Source of the DNA: an uncultured Celeribacter sp.
GTDB lineage: Bacteria; Pseudomonadota; Alphaproteobacteria; Rhodobacterales; Rhodobacteraceae
Direction: 5' to 3'
DNA length: 33,662 bases
Assembly: GCA_938008015.1 (NCBI GenBank)
Contig: CALLMA010000115.1
Coordinates: forward strand, 1-33,662
A program made the translations under genes and the position numbers. How positions within the stretch are numbered: position 1 is the stretch's first letter; each line of letters opens with the position of its first letter. The notes under the pieces are model-generated. The model saw only the letters and a list, made by a program, of their open reading frames with translations, had not been told where the DNA came from and did not search any database. Shown piece by piece: positions 32,812-33,662 of the stretch.

Positions 32812-33662
32812 GCAAATCCACCAGCAATAAGGCGCGTTGCCAATTGCTCATAAGGTTCTCTGATCTCTTTATCTTCAAGCGCAGCAGGAGCGCCTAAATC
32901 TCCGCCCCTTCGTGTCTCTATGGTCAAAGGCAGCTGAGCAAGCAAAGGCGTATTTAAACTCTCTGCTTCTTTCACAACCCCACCAACACCAAAAGGATGG
33001 CTCTGATGCCCACATTGCGGACAAGAATACATAGACATATTCTCAATCAACCCAAGCACAGGCACTTTGAGCTTTTCAAACATTGACATCGCGCGCCTTG
33101 CATCAATAAGCGAAATATCTTGCGGCGTTGATACAACCAAAGCCCCGCTCAACTTGGCCTTTTGCCCAAAAGTCAGCTGAACATCGCCCGTCCCTGGTGG
33201 CATATCAATGAGCAGCACATCCAGCTCCCCCCAGCGCACTTCACCAAGCATTTGCTGCATTGCGCCCATCAACATCGGGCCTCGCCAAACAATAGCCTCC
33301 CCTTCCGGCACCATCATCCCAATAGACATCATCGTCACACCATGCGCCTGCGCCGGAATAATCATCGAGCCTTCTTGGGAAACAGAGCTTTGATGAACAC
33401 CTAGCATCTTAGGCTGTGAAGGGCCGTAAACATCCGCATCTAAAATGCCGACCCGACGCCCCATTTGCGCTAAAGTGACGGCCAAGTTAGATGTCACAGT
33501 CGATTTTCCAACGCCGCCCTTGCCCGATGCGATGGCCAAAATATTTTGGACGCCATCTGGAATCATCTTGCCCTTTTGAGGAAGGGGATGACGCCCTATT
33601 TTCAGGGATTTGTTTTGATCAGGCTTTGCAGAAGTTTCCTGCGATACAGGAGCAGACATCGC
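32808..33662 (-). CDS. mrp: Mrp/ApbC iron-sulfur cluster carrier ATPase (partial, N-terminus outside the window)
   Basis: The P-loop ATPase part of Mrp. The deviant Walker A is GKGGVGKST in IASGKGGVGKSTVTSNLAV, followed by LDADVYGPSQPKMLG, DMPPGTGDVQLT, STPQDISLIDARRAMSMF and the cluster-binding CxxC in MYSCPQCGH. It carries 4Fe-4S clusters to target proteins. The frame is open to the window edge, with an ATG at 33659 directly at the border. The residues before the Walker A (KIGRHPLPQKG) look like the linker that follows the N-terminal MIP18/DUF59 domain in alphaproteobacterial Mrp, so I treat the gene as cut and its true start as lying beyond 33662. Confidence 0.93.
   Translation of the reverse strand, partial: AMSAPVSQETSAKPDQNKSLKIGRHPLPQKGKMIPDGVQNILAIASGKGGVGKSTVTSNLAVTLAQMGRRVGILDADVYGPSQPKMLGVHQSSVSQEGSMIIPAQAHGVTMMSIGMMVPEGEAIVWRGPMLMGAMQQMLGEVRWGELDVLLIDMPPGTGDVQLTFGQKAKLSGALVVSTPQDISLIDARRAMSMFEKLKVPVLGLIENMSMYSCPQCGHQSHPFGVGGVVKEAESLNTPLLAQLPLTIETRRGGDLGAPAALEDKEIREPYEQLATRLIAGGFA

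Noticed and set aside
1-33662. tRNA, rRNA, CRISPR array, insertion sequence or toxin-antitoxin pair
   Set aside because: Read through for conserved tRNA arms, repeat-spacer periodicity, transposase motifs and small paired genes; nothing convincing was found by eye.

Overview
The window is an ordinary, densely packed stretch of chromosome from an alphaproteobacterium. I infer a member of or close to the Rhodobacterales or Hyphomonadaceae, with a moderate, fairly AT-leaning base composition. The reasons are a monomeric NADP-isocitrate dehydrogenase, a FolP with a long N-terminal extension beside a two-domain FolB, a DUF6446-type protein inside the glyQ-glyS operon, PstA and PstC with large extra periplasmic segments, and a consensus CtrA-type box (TTAA-N7-TTAAC). 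This placement is inference from gene content, not from a database search. I see no rRNA, tRNA, CRISPR array, insertion sequence or prophage.

Layout. 1-288 is the 3' end of an unrecognised AT-rich gene. 432-2618 is icd, followed by a strong two-way terminator. From 13129 down to 2708 there is a long minus-strand run: glyQ, a DUF6446-type gene, glyS, a pyruvate-phosphate-dikinase-like gene, a SleB-type cell wall hydrolase, folB, folP and glmM. A small plus-strand TusA-like gene (13310-13537) abuts the end of the phosphate operon, which runs on the minus strand from 19740 to 13538 as pstS-pstC-pstA-pstB-phoU-phoB. A good Pho box lies about 100 bp upstream of pstS, and no phoR is present. The plus strand then carries a YqaA/DedA-type membrane protein and dsbB, converging on minus-strand anmK. 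Divergent from anmK are tyrS and ssb, and ssb has a perfect 16-bp terminator. Next come two tandem paralogous surface-type lipoproteins (24473-26452), a convergent DUF1223 gene, two overlapping cyclophilins (one exported, one cytosolic), pgk, an MsbA-type ABC exporter, ygfZ and the C-terminal part of mrp at the right edge.

How the genes fit together. Most are housekeeping: carbon metabolism (icd, pgk, the PPDK-like protein), folate (folB, folP), the cell envelope (glmM, sleB-like, anmK, MsbA-like), protein synthesis (glyQ, glyS, tyrS), DNA maintenance (ssb), disulfide and protein folding (dsbB, cyclophilins), iron-sulfur maintenance (ygfZ, mrp) and phosphate uptake with its regulator.

The least ordinary parts are: the paralogous lipoprotein pair, whose C-terminal halves look like transferrin-binding-protein-type beta-barrels, with a CtrA-like box in front of the first and a nested inverted repeat between the two; the PPDK-like protein, which keeps its phosphohistidine and PEP halves but has lost several canonical ATP-site residues; the three back-to-back palindromes and a candidate small ORF between pstS and the dedA-type gene; and the extra domains on FolB and FolP. 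I found no clearly novel multi-gene system. The lipoprotein locus is the best candidate for new biology.
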